A stretch of 64,000 nt of DNA from Pogona vitticeps. Taxonomy: Eukaryota > Chordata > Lepidosauria > Squamata > Agamidae. The DNA lies in the NCBI RefSeq assembly GCF_051106095.1, contig NC_135784.1:146975428-147039427 (forward strand). Reading direction: 5' to 3'. The notes beneath the pieces are model-generated. The model was not told the origin of the DNA, made no database searches, and saw only the letters and a list, made by a program, of their open reading frames with translations. Shown here in pieces: positions 34,345-45,895 of this stretch (position 1 is its first letter; each line of letters starts with the position of its first letter). Both the position numbers and the translations under genes were made by a program.

Positions 34345-34990
34345 GGTCATCATTATCATTTGTTTATCATCTTTCTCTTCAGTATGGCTGGCTCCCGAAG
34401 TGAATTAGTTGATAAATCAAAACTAAAAATAGTTTTAAGGTAATTAAAAACAGGTTAAAAACATTCTATAGAAGTGGATTCAAGTATTCCGTAAAAGCTA
34501 GGTGTTGTTGTTTGTTTGTTTGTTTGTTTGTTTTTAATCTTGTACTAGAGACCCAAGGTCTTTCAGAACAATGCCATCTTAACTGTCCAATGGAAGCTCA
34601 ATAGAGATAGCGCTAAGCCTAATTTCCACAAGTAAAAGTGCTGCTACAGAGAAAGCCCTGCCTCCTTCTGTTCCGACTTAGCCTCTCAGGATGGTGGGAC
34701 ATGTAACAAGGCCTCAGCTGAGGATTTAACCTTCTGGACATGTACACACAGGAGATAGTCTTTCGGCTATCCTGGTTCTAGGTTGTCTAGGCCTTTTTCT
34801 GTCAAAACTAGCACCTTGAGAAAGGCTCTGAAATTGGAAGGTAATGCAGTTGATTCAAGACTTGCATGGCATTTAAACTGCACATCAGACAATAGTCTGG
34901 TTGCCACCATTTGTAGTCCCTGAACACAATACTACACAAAAGTCATTGTGTAAACTGGCAAAGTACCTGTGTTTGGTTAGAACAGTTCAT
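34345..34990 (-). mobile_element. L2-like LINE 3' region, antisense
   Basis: It matches in order the antisense 3' part of the LINE type seen at 2634-3015: ACAGAGAAAGCCCTGCCTCC, AGGATTTAACCTTCTGGACA, TTTTTCTGTCAAAACTAGCA and CAGTTGATTCAAGACTTGCA. It is diverged. A (GTTT)n microsatellite lies inside at 34506-34536. Confidence 0.5.
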
Positions 34991-35689
34991 TATGCTGATA
35001 TGTGTTATGCTCATAGAAGACCTTGACTCTGGTAGATTGGAGCACAGTTTTCTCTGACACTTGATAGTAAATATCAATATTTAAATCAATATTTCTCACT
35101 AGCTTATAAGAATATAGATTTTTTTAAAAAATAAATGTATACTCTAGCTGCTTCAGGTAAACAATGGACATACAGTGAGTCAAAATAGAAAGCAGAATGA
35201 AGGATGCCCACCACCAAACTAGGTGTTTTTCATTAGAGGGTGAAACAAATGGTCAAGGGATAAATTTCTTCTTAAAATGTGCTAAACATACTGTCTTCTA
35301 GACTGATCCTCTAATTCTAATCTCCCTCTCATTCAGTGAATAACAGTTTTTGCCTCTGATGTTAGCTGGAAGTCTTGGGCTTTCAAACGTATTGGACTTA
35401 TGGCCCTCCTGAGCAGCTGCAGTGATGGTGGAGCAGGAAGAGTGGCAAGGGGTGTGGAGTGGTCATAGAGGTGAAGGCCCACGAAGGAGAGAGAGCCAGA
35501 AGAGCAGCATCAGCTGCACTGCCATCTCAGTGAAAAAAAAGAGGAGAAGCTTCTGTGTCCCTCCCAGCTGGTTTGGCAGCACCCCAGGAAGCCATGGCAT
35601 GCCATGAGGACTGAAGAGCGTTACGGTGCACCCTTTGTGATCACCTGGGCTAGGGCCATACAAGCATGTTTGTGCATACCCATTCATGT
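34991..35689. other. Unassigned sequence
   Basis: The right part (35620-35690) may already belong to the L2 copy that follows. No gene recognised. Confidence 0.4.
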
Positions 35690-36660
35690 TCATGCCTTGG
35701 TACATTATGGAAAGTGCCAGGAAACTTCAGTGGCTCCAAAACACAACAGCCAGATTGCTAACTGGGGCTGGTCAGAGGGATCACATAATTTCCCTGCTAC
35801 AGAAGCTCTACTGACTGCGGATTCATTTCCAAGCATAATTCAAAGTGCTGGTTCGAACCTATAAAAGGGCAAGACCTGCTCTCGATCATCCCAGAGTGCA
35901 GGACACACAATAATGGGCTCAAGTTAAAGGAAACCAGATTTTGGTTGAATATCAGGAAAAACCTCCTAACTGTTAGAGCAGTATAACAGTGGAACCAGTT
36001 ACCTCAGGAGTTGGTGAGTACTCCAACACTGGAGGCATTCAGAGAAAACTTGGATAATCACCTGACAGGTATGCTTTGATTGTATTCCTGCACCGAGCAG
36101 GGGGGTGGACTTGGAGGCCTTGTAGGCCGCTTCCAACATCACTTTTCGATCATTCTATAATTCTAAAGCCCTAAACGGCTTGAGCCCAAGCTATCTCAAG
36201 GACCACATCTCCTTTTATGAGCCTTTTTTAAATGTTAAGATCATCAAGAGAGGTCTTTCTGTCAGCCCCATCACCTTCACAGGTGTGTTTGGTGGGAACC
36301 CAGGGAGTTCCAGAGTCTGGGAGCAACAGACTCTGGAACTGTTGTTGCTCCCAGACTCTGGAACTCCCTCCCACTGGAGGCCATCTTTGCTGTCCTTCCA
36401 CAAGCACCCAAAGACCTTTCTCTTCAGGCATGCTTTCCCTCAATGACCGGATGCCTGAGTGGGTTTTTTTTTAATGGATTACTGTATCTTACTGCTTTGA
36501 ATGTGTTTTTGATATTGCTTCTGCTTTTAAATATAGTATTCATTTTATCCTTTTTAGTATTTCTATACTCACTATTGTTAGCTTTAAAATGCTGCCTTTT
36601 CATGATGGAAGTCGCCTTGCTTCCTTTTTAAGGAGAAAAGTGGGGTAAAATATATTTTAA
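35690..36660 (+). pseudogene. L2-like LINE, ORF2 end and 3' UTR, split by CR1
   Basis: A sense-strand copy. Around 35720-35865 it reads KLQWLQNTTARLLTGAGQRD and LLQKLYWLRIHFQA, the classic L2 C-terminal phrase; after the CR1 insert it resumes with the LNGLSPSYLKDHISF-like segment (36165-36220). It ends with the usual 3' UTR (AAAGTGGGGTAAAATATATT, then A-rich). The 36300-36365 stretch is a local palindrome of CAGAGTCTGGGAGCAACA, a small internal inverted duplication. Related 3' ends lie at 44340 and 58790. Confidence 0.75.
35870..36164 (+). mobile_element. CR1 LINE 3' end, sense, inserted in L2
   Basis: About 295 bp: AATAATGGGCTCAAGTTAAA, AGGAAAAACCTCCTAACTG, GTGGAACCAGTTACCTCAGG, then the 3' tip CATTCTATAATTC. 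The host L2 sequence CCTATAAA stops at its left edge and resumes as TAAAGCCCTAAACGG at its right edge, so the junctions are precise with a 4-5 base duplication. Confidence 0.8.
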
Positions 36661-38128
36661 ATAAAATACATTATATGTTCCCACACACTCTCTCCTGAAA
36701 TAGTGGACAAAGAGTAATCTCAGAAATCAGGATTTCATTCTTATCCCTGCAGCTGGGTTGCCAGGGAAAGTGTGTCGAATCCTGTTAGCTTTGGGAACAA
36801 CATAAGAAGTAAACATGTACAATAGGCTCTATAATCCTACCTAGTCCATATGTTCAAAGTGTAAATGCTTAACACTCATAATGGTAGTTTAGTACCAACA
36901 TTAGATAGCCATCCACACAGATTCAATGTGCATTCAGTTTGTATGGATTGAATACACAATCCATTAAGAAGGATTGTGTATTCACAATCCCATCCCAGAA
37001 TTTCACATTGAGGTGCCTCCTGCATTCTGACCACATCAGGGCCAGGATCTGTCATTTTTATGCTCCTCTTTCTCTCCTAGACATGTTCACTGAACTGTAT
37101 TTATTCTTGAATTATAGAAGTTTGTTAAGCTGATAAAATATTTTTATTCTGCTTTCAGAGTCCCCTCCTTCGTTTATCGGAGCAACACAAGCAGTGGGTG
37201 GAAATAAAATTCGATTTGGATTTGACAAACTACGATTACTTGACAAGAGTCCATTAGTTACAATAGTTACTGTGGCAGATATTTTTTAAAAAAAACATAT
37301 TTTACAAGTCTTCCATTTTGATATCATTAATAAAGTCAAATAGGAAAGGTGGGGTCACATATGGTGTCAATACACTTTAATTAAGTGCAATAATTCCCTT
37401 TTTCCTGAGGTAGATGTGCTAAGACCTGAGTCCTCATCTGGGGTTTAAATGTTTGCTGGTATAATTCACAGAGCTGGGTTGGGCTTTTTTTGTGGAATAC
37501 TAGTGCCCTCTTTGGGAAAGCCAGAGTACTATGTATGTCAAGTCAGCCACAACAATTGACAATTTATTGTGAAACTTCAGCAAAACAGCATTAACAGTAG
37601 AAAAGCATGGCATCATTATTGTTTTTCCAACATGTCAAAACCTACTGGTGTGTATATGGACAATCTTCCACACTACATACAAGCTTACCCCCAGTTGCAA
37701 AACAGAATTAGGGAGAATCTATCATTTATAATTATTTAGATAGATGTTGGTAGGACGGAATACATTCATGAATTTATATTTTCCTTAAAATGTCATGGTT
37801 CAACTTCATTGCACATTAAAGGATGATGCAGTTTCATATGAGAAAATGTTATGGTGTAAACCGCAGTCATCAGATCAACCTTCTTTCCCCCTTTTCATCT
37901 TCTGTCTAGAAACTCAGCATCATTAATGTTCCTTTTACAGTATATCAGGGAGTAAAACATTGTATTCATTGATACATCCATTTAGGATTAATTTTAAATT
38001 TCTTTTTCAGGATGTTTAGATCTCAGGCAAGTGCCCAGTTGCTAAGAATATGAAAAAGGATCCCATTACATCAGACAGATCCATGTAGTAAGCTTAACAG
38101 TGGTGTTAAAAAAAGGGGGGGGGGAAGC
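36661..38128. other. Stretch without recognised features
   Basis: AT-rich unique sequence; nothing recognised on either strand. Confidence 0.4.
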
Positions 38129-38581
38129 GTGAAAAAAAGATGGTATCATACATTGGAAAGGAGTTTACCAGTCTGTAGTAAGCTAAAACCTCTGGCTCAA
38201 TGTCCATTCAACATCTGGTTTCGCAATTCTTTGAAAAACAACACAATATTCCCCGCTGATTGCTTTACAACAACACAAACTTCTTCAATACGGCCCAATA
38301 GCAGGAAATGCCCTGCCGAGCTGCAGATCTTAACCCCATGTATGTTCAGTACCTTTCTCCCAGGCCAGTCCACGAGCTTTCTCAACTGCACATTAAATGT
38401 TAAGAAGTTAAACTCCTGGGATTCTCAGAGGGAAATTGTGCTGAAATATGGAAACCTACAGGAAAGTGAGGGACAGATAAGCTTTAGGCTTAAAGGGAAG
38501 CAAGCAGCTTTTCTCTGTGCACGTTCTGTGTGCTTTAAACTGGGCACAATTATAAAGCAGGTTATGGATGACGCATCCTGA
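38129..38581 (+). other. 150-codon ORF of unknown nature
   Basis: Open for 150 codons from ATG to TGA. The composition is mixed and cysteine/serine-rich; no domain, signal peptide or membrane span is recognised. A G-run and A-run just upstream (38110-38136) do not look like a promoter. It may be chance. Confidence 0.15.
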
Positions 38582-39458
38582 TTAGAAACATGACAGAAAA
38601 TAGGTAAGGGAGGCAGGGATCTTATTATCTATGCTTCCTGTCAATAGTAAGGTCAGTGGCAATCCAGACAGTGTTGCAAGCTTCTGAAGAACATTTCACT
38701 GTATTGCAGAACCACAGAGCCATTCTTGCAACGGGGAGCAATTAGAACCATCTATACCTTGAAGAATTGCCTTTAAATATATTGAGCTATTAGCTACAAT
38801 TCCAAAGACCTCCAAATAATTAACTACCAGTAGAGAGGTGCATGGTCCACACACACACACACACACCGCCCAATGGGCCTGTGTCCAAAATAAGGGCACA
38901 CAGACTGATGCCAGACCTGGCCTGTGCCCTTCTGGAGACACTCCAACACAGTTTCTGTGCCAGTGCTTTTGTTTCCAGATCTTCAGGAAAGCCCCTGTTC
39001 CTGTGAACGGCAAGGGACTGGGATGGGGTGGGCACTACACATCAGGATTATGTCTCTCACAACTATTTGCCAAGCTCCAGCTCAGAGAATACAAGAAAAA
39101 AGAGAAACAACTACCAGGAACTTTGACAGTAACACCGCTGTACCAACAAGGAAAAAAAACACCAAAGGCCAGGGGATAAAGTTAGACCCTATCATCCGTT
39201 CAAAATCCATAAAGGAATGCAAGCATTTATTTGCACACAGGAACACATACTTGGCCAGACAATACATTATATGGATGCAAATCACTTACCTTCCACTGCA
39301 GTGCTAAACAATGTAGAAAGCGGCTGCTACAGCCTGGTGATCTCACTTAGAGACCCTACCCAGTGCCCCTTTTAAAAGGCTTTCATCGTATCTTTTTTAT
39401 TTTAATATTTTAAACCCATGAGTGCCAGATTTAATAAAAGGGATTGCCTTCTAGCTAT
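38582..39458. other. Unassigned sequence with short CA run
   Basis: A short CA run lies near 38850-38867. Frames of 67-127 codons overlap on both strands without coding character. Confidence 0.4.
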
Positions 39459-39795
39459 AAAAGGTAAAGGTTCCCCTTGACATTTAGTCCAGTCGTGTCT
39501 GACGATAGGGGGCGATGCTCATCCCCGTTTCCAAGCCATACAGCCAGCGTTTGTCTGAAGACAGTTTCCATGGTCACGTGGCCAGCACAGCTAGACACGG
39601 AACGCCATTACCTTCCCACCGTGGTGGTACCTATTTATCTACTTGCATTTTTACATGCTTTCGAACTGCTAGGTTGGCAGGAGCTGGGACAAGTGACGGA
39701 CGCTCATTCCATTGCGTGGATTCGATCTTATGATGGCTGGTCTTCTGATCTTGCACCACAGAGGCTTCTGTGGTTTGACCTACAGCGCCACCACG
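39459..39795 (-). mobile_element. Sauria SINE, copy 5
   Basis: Nearly full-length antisense copy. TCTAGCTAT flanks it (39450-39458 and 39796-39804), a 9-bp target-site duplication. It has a few more substitutions than copies 2-4 (for example a shortened linker after CTTGACATT), so it may be somewhat older. Confidence 0.92.
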
Positions 39796-39924
39796 TCTAG
39801 CTATTAGTTGTACTACAAAAAAGTGAAGATATCCCTTCTTGAAGTAATGAAACTTATCAGGCAAAATCATCATTGTCTTCATAATTATTATCATCATAAT
39901 AGATGATTAAAAAAACCAAAGAAG

Positions 39925-40125
39925 ACAAAAACGTTGTGGCAGCTTAAATACTAACTGCTATATTTTAGCATGAGATTTCATGAGCAAGTCCACTTTGTCA
40001 GATGTAAGAGAAAGACATACTGTAGCTCTGAGGAAGTGAACTTGTCCAGGAAAGCTCATGCTAAAATATAGCAGTTAGTCTTTAAGGTGCCAAAAGATTT
40101 TGTCTTCTTTATTTTTTCCTTTTCC
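39925..40125. mobile_element. Inverted repeat of a dispersed family
   Basis: Two arms of about 85 bp face each other around 40020. The left arm includes ACTAACTGCTATATTTTAGC and the right arm its inverse GCTAAAATATAGCAGTTAGT, with a few mismatches elsewhere. The right arm resembles a repeat common in reptiles and turtles containing GAAAGCTCATGCT. The family is uncertain; Penelope-like termini are one possibility. Confidence 0.5.
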
Positions 40126-40764
40126 TGTTGTTATTGCCTGATATACTAGCACAGACTAACATGGCTCCCTTTTCTAAGACTATAATATAACTTAGTTACA
40201 CCTTTGTAAATGGAAAAAGGAATTAATTAGAATTAATTATTATCTATAATGGGAGGCTTCAAAACTTGGAAATCCCATATTATTTCATAAACGAACAACT
40301 GAATGAATAATTTTGTATCAATGTTAACATGAAGTCTCTTGCTTGGTGAAATCACTGTTCTATAAGACATCATGAGGCAAGCAAATCCTCCCTGGCAGCT
40401 ACTGAGTACCCACTTTCGTAAGACCTATGATAGAAACCTCCGCTAATTAAAAGTTAAGCAAAGGCAGTGAAACAGCCGGAGCGTAGGACAGCAAAAGTAA
40501 AAGGCTGGAGAAAGCAAGCTCCTAGAGAAACAGGGAATTTCTCATAATCAAATGGTCAAAATATTGGCCAGAATGACTCTACAATTTTAGGGTGAGCTTC
40601 TCCACTTCCCCACGGGGACTGCTTATGGACATGGACCACATATGTTCTATATTATGGCTGCAGATAATTAATTTTTGAGACTTAGCAATGATAGTACTTC
40701 TATTGTTTTCAAATGGCCTGGGGACGTTCTGTTGCTCCCATTTATAATAGACATCCCTTATGAT
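40126..40764. other. Unassigned sequence
   Basis: Nothing recognised. Confidence 0.4.
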
Positions 40765-41165
40765 TAAAGATGGGCATGACCTGAAAAAGCTAATCATGAA
40801 ATTTGTTCCAAAATCGCTAACTCAACAATTCATATTTGTACAAATGAATGCCCCCAACAAATACAAGTCAATGAATTTTTAGAGATTGTTGTTTTGTCAA
40901 TTTGTTTGGCTATGACATATTCCCCGGTGACACCAACATTGCTGGGATGCTTCCTCTGACTCTCCTCTACAATCTCTCCAAGTTTGGTGAAGATTGGGTT
41001 TCAGACATCCAAATTATACACTCACAAATTCGGTCCCCCCAGGAAAATGCCATTTAGGCATTGGCTTGGAGAAACCCAATCTTCACCAAACTTGGAGGGA
41101 TTCTAGAGGAGAGTCAGTAGAAATGACTCTGTGATTTTAGTGTCTTTAGGTGTCTGAGACATTAA
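40765..41165. mobile_element. Diverged hAT-like element
   Basis: The left edge TAAAGATGGGCATGACC resembles the hAT end TAGAGATGGG. The interior has an inverted pair: TCCAAGTTTGGTGAAGATTG (about 40978-41000) and CAATCTTCACCAAACTTGGA (about 41078-41098). The latter phrase also occurs inside the fold-back hAT at 31757-32930, so the two elements are related. The right end is not defined. Confidence 0.5.
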
Positions 41166-41214
41166 TACAAAGGAGAGACAACATCTTAAGATGTTCCCAA
41201 AAAGGAAATTTGTG

Positions 41215-41690
41215 ACATCAAAGCTCATGGCTTCCATTAGCATATCCATAGTGTATTGAAGAGTTTTGAATGTTTGATTAAATTTCTTTAGCTGAGCAGC
41301 AGAAGTACAGGGATTCACAGAGCAGATCAGCTTCAAGTTCCTCAGATTAGTGTATCCCATTTCTTAACTGGCATTTGCAGTCTCAATACTCACTGTAAGA
41401 CATTTATAGGAGAGAAAAAGGTTTCATTTACTTCCAGTTGAACAGATCAAACAGCAAACTGACAAATATGACTGCTTTTAACAACAGATCTCAACAGACT
41501 AAAGAGAAGGAAAGAGGACTTAACAGAAAGGCAAGGCTTTCTTTGCATTCAGAGGCAAGGGGTGCAATTGGTTGGCACTAGATAGATTGGCAGTTGCCTC
41601 CACCCAGAAAGGTGCCTCCCAGTCATACCTTCTCCAGACAGAATGCAAGGTTATAAAAACAGACATGTATAACAAGACGCTGCAAACGTT
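41215..41690. repeat. Unclassified dispersed repeat, copy B
   Basis: Partner of 7715-8150 in the same orientation, with the shared landmarks listed there in the same order. The copies are clearly diverged from each other, with many small gaps. It could be a solo terminal repeat of an old retroelement, but no terminal TG/CA or target duplication was established. Confidence 0.55.
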
Positions 41691-42585
41691 TTGCCTTGAT
41701 GCAATGAATGGCATGTTCTGCCTTGGAGCAAAGGCGGCCATCTTGGAATTCCTGCTCAGCCATGAAGCTCAGTGAGACATTTGGGACAATTCACTTTCTG
41801 TCCATCTAAGCTAACAACCAAGATGGTTGTGAGCATAAACTAGAATAGCACAGTCCGAGGGGAAAGAGATTGATAATCAGGCTATGGAAGAGGAAAAAGG
41901 GGGTGTTTGGAGGGAAGAGCAGACATCTGCATATTTCTCCCTGCGTTGGAGAATGGCTTTTCATCCAGTCTCCACTTTGGCACAGCAGCCAGCCTGATTC
42001 GGCAAGGAAATTACCCTTCCTGGATCAAGGCAATGACCTGTAACTTTCTGCATCTCTCCTGGAAATGTGATCTGTTTGTTTTTGCTGGGAATTAGCTTTG
42101 CCCTTGACCATAAGATACAGCTGCTGCTTCTGAATAGTTTGCCTATGATGGTGATTGGTTAGGAGCCCATGGCTGCCAAGGCATCTTTGAAAGCACACTG
42201 AGGGTTCTGTTTGTTCCCGCCTTCTGAAAGCGACTGCATAAAAGCACAAATAATTGGCCAAACATGCTGTATGTGCAAATGGGGTAAAACAAATAAATAA
42301 ACATAACTTTCAAAGTCCTTTCAGAGGCAACTTTCAAATTAAACGCCTCTCAAATATTAGAAAGAAGTGTGTTTTCTTCCCCCACCTCCATGTAACATGA
42401 TCATCTCCTTGTAAATGGACCAGTATTGATTCTTCTCACAAGTAAGCTGGGTTCTTAGTACTTTAAAAGTACCTAGAAAGGAAAAGATGTTTTAAATGCT
42501 AATTTTAAGGAGGAAAAAAAAACGCTATTACACAAAGTTGTCAGGACCATGGTAGGGGCAGAAGCTAGGAAAAAAAGAGAGTGCG
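41691..42585. other. Unassigned sequence
   Basis: Nothing recognised. Short frames on both strands lack coding character. Confidence 0.4.
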
Positions 42586-42589
42586 TACT

Positions 42590-42790
42590 AAGAATCCCCA
42601 TGGGATCTGCTTGCTGGATTGGACTGAGACTTGAAAGATCAAGGTTCAAGTTCTCACAAAACTATGAAACTCAATAGATGGCCTTGAGCCTGTCTGTCTC
42701 AGCTTGACCTGCTTTCCAAGACTCTTATGAGGATAAATCAGGTATGGCGGGTGGGGGTGGAGAGGCAGGTACACTGCCTGCGGTTCCATG
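42590..42790 (+). mobile_element. Possible tRNA-derived SINE, diverged
   Basis: The order GATTGGACTGAGACTTGAAA, AGGTTCAAGTTCTC (B-box like), GGCCTTGAGCCTGTCTGTCT and ATGAGGATAAATCAGG follows the layout of common reptile tRNA SINEs with a CCTTGGGCCAGTCAC-type body. It is very diverged, so the call is tentative. Confidence 0.4.
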
Positions 42791-42890
42791 AAGAAAAGAG
42801 CACCTTAGACTTTCATTTGGGGACTTGGACATGTTTTTCAAATGGTGTTGCTTTTCTTTATTTATTACAGAGTATGTTGTGTATTATATA

Positions 42891-43235
42891 GGGACGTGGT
42901 GGTGCTGCGGGCTAAACCGCAGAAGCCTGTGCTGCAGGGTCAGAAGACCAAGCAGTCGTAAGATCAAATCCACATGACGGAGTGAGCTCCCGTCGCTTGT
43001 CCCAGCTCCCGCCAACCTAGCGGTTCGAAAGCATGTAAATGCGAGTAGATAAATAGGTACCACCTCGGTGGGAAGGTAACAGCGTTCCGTGTCTAAGTTG
43101 CACTGGCCATGTGACCACGGAAGATTGTCTTCGGACAAAACGCTGGCTCTATGGCTTGGAAACGGGGATGAGCACCGCCCCCTAGAGTCGAACACGACTG
43201 GACAAAAATTGTCAAGGGGAACCTTTACCTTTACC
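42891..43235 (+). mobile_element. Sauria SINE, copy 6, full length, sense
   Basis: The most readable copy: head GGGACGTGGTGGTGCTGCGG with an A-box-like GGGCTAAACC, B-box-like GTAAGATCAAATCC, a middle block, and the tail AAGGGGAACCTTTACCTTTA. TATGTTGTGTATT occurs just upstream (42873-42885) and directly after the tail (43236-43248), a 13-bp target-site duplication, with five extra bases before the head. Full length is about 345 bp. Confidence 0.95.
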
Positions 43236-43397
43236 TATGTTGTGTATTTGGCCTCAGCATGGGTTATACAGAAGCCCCAGAATAACAGAACTTCCACCCA
43301 GCCTGTGCGGGTTAGGCAGGTGTTTGAACTTGATGTTGACTCTGTTGACAACTTTACTGGAAGTGAGTAAGTGGTCACTTGTACCTTAGTTCTAGAG

Positions 43398-43516
43398 CAG
43401 TGGTCCCCGACCTTGGGCCTCCAGATATTCTTGGACTATAACTCCCCAGAAGCCTTCACCACTACCTCTGCTGGCCAAGATTTCTGGGAGTTGAAGTCCA
43501 AGAAAATCTGGAGGCC
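43398..43516. mobile_element. Palindromic hAT MITE, short
   Basis: It begins CAGTGGTCCCCGACCTTGGG and folds onto the inverse CCCAAGGTTGGAGTC on the right, with TTGGACTATAACTCCCCAGA and TGGGAGTTGAAGTCCAAGAA as inner arms. This is a well-known reptile palindromic MITE type. The right tip is decayed, so the target duplication is not clear. Confidence 0.7.
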
Positions 43517-43529
43517 CAAGGTTGGAGTC

Positions 43530-44040
43530 TTCACTCAGCATATAATTGATGGCATTTGCTCCTTGCAAGGAGATAAAAGTGTAATTTCTAATGGGGTCAT
43601 GCCATTAACAATCATGAATGATAGCCTGGATAGTCATGCTCATCGGCTTTGCCCCTGATCTACTGATGCCTTTGTCCTTAGAATGGCAGATTCCTTCTGT
43701 GGTGTTAGAGTAAAGAAAGATGTCCTTCCGGTACTTAGAGAGGAGCAGTTTGCTGTCATCTAAGCCAATCTTGGCATCAAAGTCATTCCCAATTATTAAA
43801 ACAGCTTGCAGGTGTCTACTCTGAAGATCTAGCAAATATATTTCTAAAGTTGTCCACTGATTATCAATGTCTATACTAGACGTTTTTGAAGGAAGGTAAA
43901 CATTTACCAGCAAGCTTTCTTTGGGGCTGAAGGCTATCTTTACTGCCATTGCTAGCTTTGTGGGATAACAGGGGAAGAAGATACGATTTCCTAGATTACA
44001 TGATATAAAATTTAGTACCCTTGGGGGCATCCTTGGACCT
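43530..44040 (-). pseudogene. LINE endonuclease-domain remnant
   Basis: A 141-codon minus frame (43605-44030) carries pieces of an apurinic-like endonuclease of non-LTR elements: LVNVYLPSKTSS, NQWTTLEIYLLDLQSRHLQA and VLIIGNDFDAKIG. The last matches the catalytic GDFNARIG block, with the D retained but the N replaced by D. The rest of the element is missing. The clade is uncertain. Confidence 0.6.
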
Positions 44041-44339
44041 TCTCTGTGGGCAGGCAGAAGGAGTTATTCCCATTTATGTCAAAGGGTTATCAAGCCAGGA
44101 TTCCTGTTTCATGATAAAGTCAAAATTTGTTAAAGGAGAGGGCTTCAGGGTCTAATATGGTCCTGTTCCAGCTAGCTGTTGTTCCAGCCAAGAATTTTGA
44201 TCATCACTGAGGAAGCGCTTCTTATATCTCACTTCCATCCAGATATTAATCAAACATTAGTCAGGTGGCAAATGCTGAGAGGTAGACAGGAGCAATGGTA
44301 TTTTAGGAGACTGAGTCATGTATACTACACAGTCTTCTC
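44041..44339. other. Unassigned sequence
   Basis: Could be more of the neighbouring LINEs; not resolved. Confidence 0.35.
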
Positions 44340-44660
44340 TGTATTCCCTAAGCTATCTCAAGGACTGCATCTATGAGCCTGTCTGGGTGTTTAGATCATT
44401 AGGACAGGCCTTTATCTCCATCCCATCACTCTCACAGGTGCATTTGGTGGGAACACAGGAGAGAGCCTTCTGTGTTGCTGCTCCCAGTCTTTCGAACTTC
44501 CTCCCACAGGAGGCCAGACTGGCCCCATCTTTACTGTCCTTCTGCAAGCAGATGAAGACCGATCTCTTCAATCAAGCTTTCCCTTAATGACTAACTGACA
44601 GAGTGTTTTTTTTTAATGTATGCATGACAAACAGTTACTTCTTCTTATATATATCTCTAA
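44340..44660 (+). pseudogene. L2-like LINE 3' end, sense
   Basis: It starts in CTAAGCTATCTCAAGGACTG and continues with ATCATTAGGACAGGCC, GTGCATTTGGTGGGAACACA, CTCCCACAGGAGGCCAGACT and ACCGATCTCTTCAATCAAGC, the same order as at 36180-36440. It is 5'-truncated. Confidence 0.75.
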
Positions 44661-45270
44661 CATATCTTCCAGGCTAGGTAACAGACAACTAGAACTTAAC
44701 CGATAACCAACTGCTACTTGCTTTATATATCAGACAGTTAACCTTCCCAACTTCTATTGCTCAATGCCAGACAGATTCATATTCATATGTGCTATCATGC
44801 AAATGTCACATTCTAGTTTTTCCCATATGAAGAAATCCATCCATCCATCCATCCATCCATCCATCCATCCATCTATTTATCCATCTACATGCTGTGTTGT
44901 ATAACTACATTTTCCAAGAGAAAAAAAATAGACAGTTCTGTATGTCAATGTATAGCAAAGTATAGCAAAGCATATGCTTATTTAAGAATATGAGAAATTT
45001 CACCCACTCTCTGGGAATTAAGACACATAATTAAAAAAAAACTGCTACACCTAAAACTGGCTGGAAATTATTGTGTTGTATATGTGCTGTTGAAAGTGGA
45101 GTGGCTACAGATGGCTTTTCAGTTTGACTAAACTTAGAGGATTCTGTTTGGTGAACAACCACAATTAAAAATATATCTTTTGAGATGAGGTTGGGACTGT
45201 ATTATAGAATGTATTGCATTTATGTTCAGACATAGGACATGAAAACTGACATGGCACCCATTTTTTAAAA
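44661..45270. other. Unassigned sequence with a CCAT array
   Basis: (CCAT)n at about 44836-44880, ten to eleven units with some drift. Otherwise nothing recognised. Confidence 0.5.
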
Positions 45271-45274
45271 AAAA

Positions 45275-45895
45275 GAACATAAGAACATAAGAAGAGCCCT
45301 GTTGGATCAGACCAAAGGCCCATCTAATCCAGCCTCCTGTATCTCACAGTGGCCCCACCAGAGGCCTCTGGGAACACAAGAAATAAGTAGATATCTGTCT
45401 CCTGATCCCCCTCCCCTGCATCTGGCATTTTAAGCCTGGTGAGTATACATCCCCATCATGGCTTGTAACCTGCTCTGGTCCATGAGGTCACAAAGAGTTG
45501 GACATGACTAAACGACTAAACAACAAAGCATGTAATTGGCCTTCTTCACTGCCGCTGCACACTAGGTTGACATTTTTATTGAGCTGTTCACCAGCACACC
45601 AAGATCTTTTTCCTGATCCATCATGAACAGCTCAGAACCCATTATCTGATAAAGTTTGATATTTTGCCCCAATGTGCATTACTTTACATTTTCTTATATT
45701 GAAACTCATTTGCCATTTTGCTGCCCATTCTCCTAGTTTGGAGAACAGGAAGCAACCCTTGTTGAAAAAGATTGATCATCTCTTTATGTTCCCAATATTT
45801 TATCATGTTGATCTATATTCCATTTTCCTTTCCTTTCTTCGTTCTTCTTTCCTCGTCTCTTCTCTTCTCCTCTCCTCTCTTTCTTTTTTTCGTAA
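45275..45895 (-). mobile_element. CR1 LINE, antisense, about 620 bp
   Basis: It starts with the doubled tip GAACATAAGAACATAAGAAG, then CCCATCTAATCCAGCCTCCT. After a Bov-B-type tail insert (45478-45526) it continues with GTAATTGGCCTTCTTCACTG, GCACACCAAGATCTTTTTCC and CATTACTTTACATTTTCTTA, which are CR1 middle blocks. A CT-rich tract (45825-45890) ends it. Confidence 0.7.
45478..45526 (+). mobile_element. Bov-B 3' tip inside CR1
   Basis: GGTCCATGAGGTCACAAAGA and GACTAAACGACTAAACAACA are the sense form of the Bov-B 3' end (compare the antisense at 27660-27710). Only about 50 bp were inserted. Confidence 0.7.

Noticed and set aside
38129-38581. 150-codon ORF as a host gene
   Set aside because: No domain, weak composition and no splice or promoter context; kept only as a low-confidence ORF.
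42884-43195. 103-codon minus-strand ORF, also seen at 23082 and 39477
   Set aside because: The same peptide recurs wherever a Sauria SINE occurs; it is SINE sequence.
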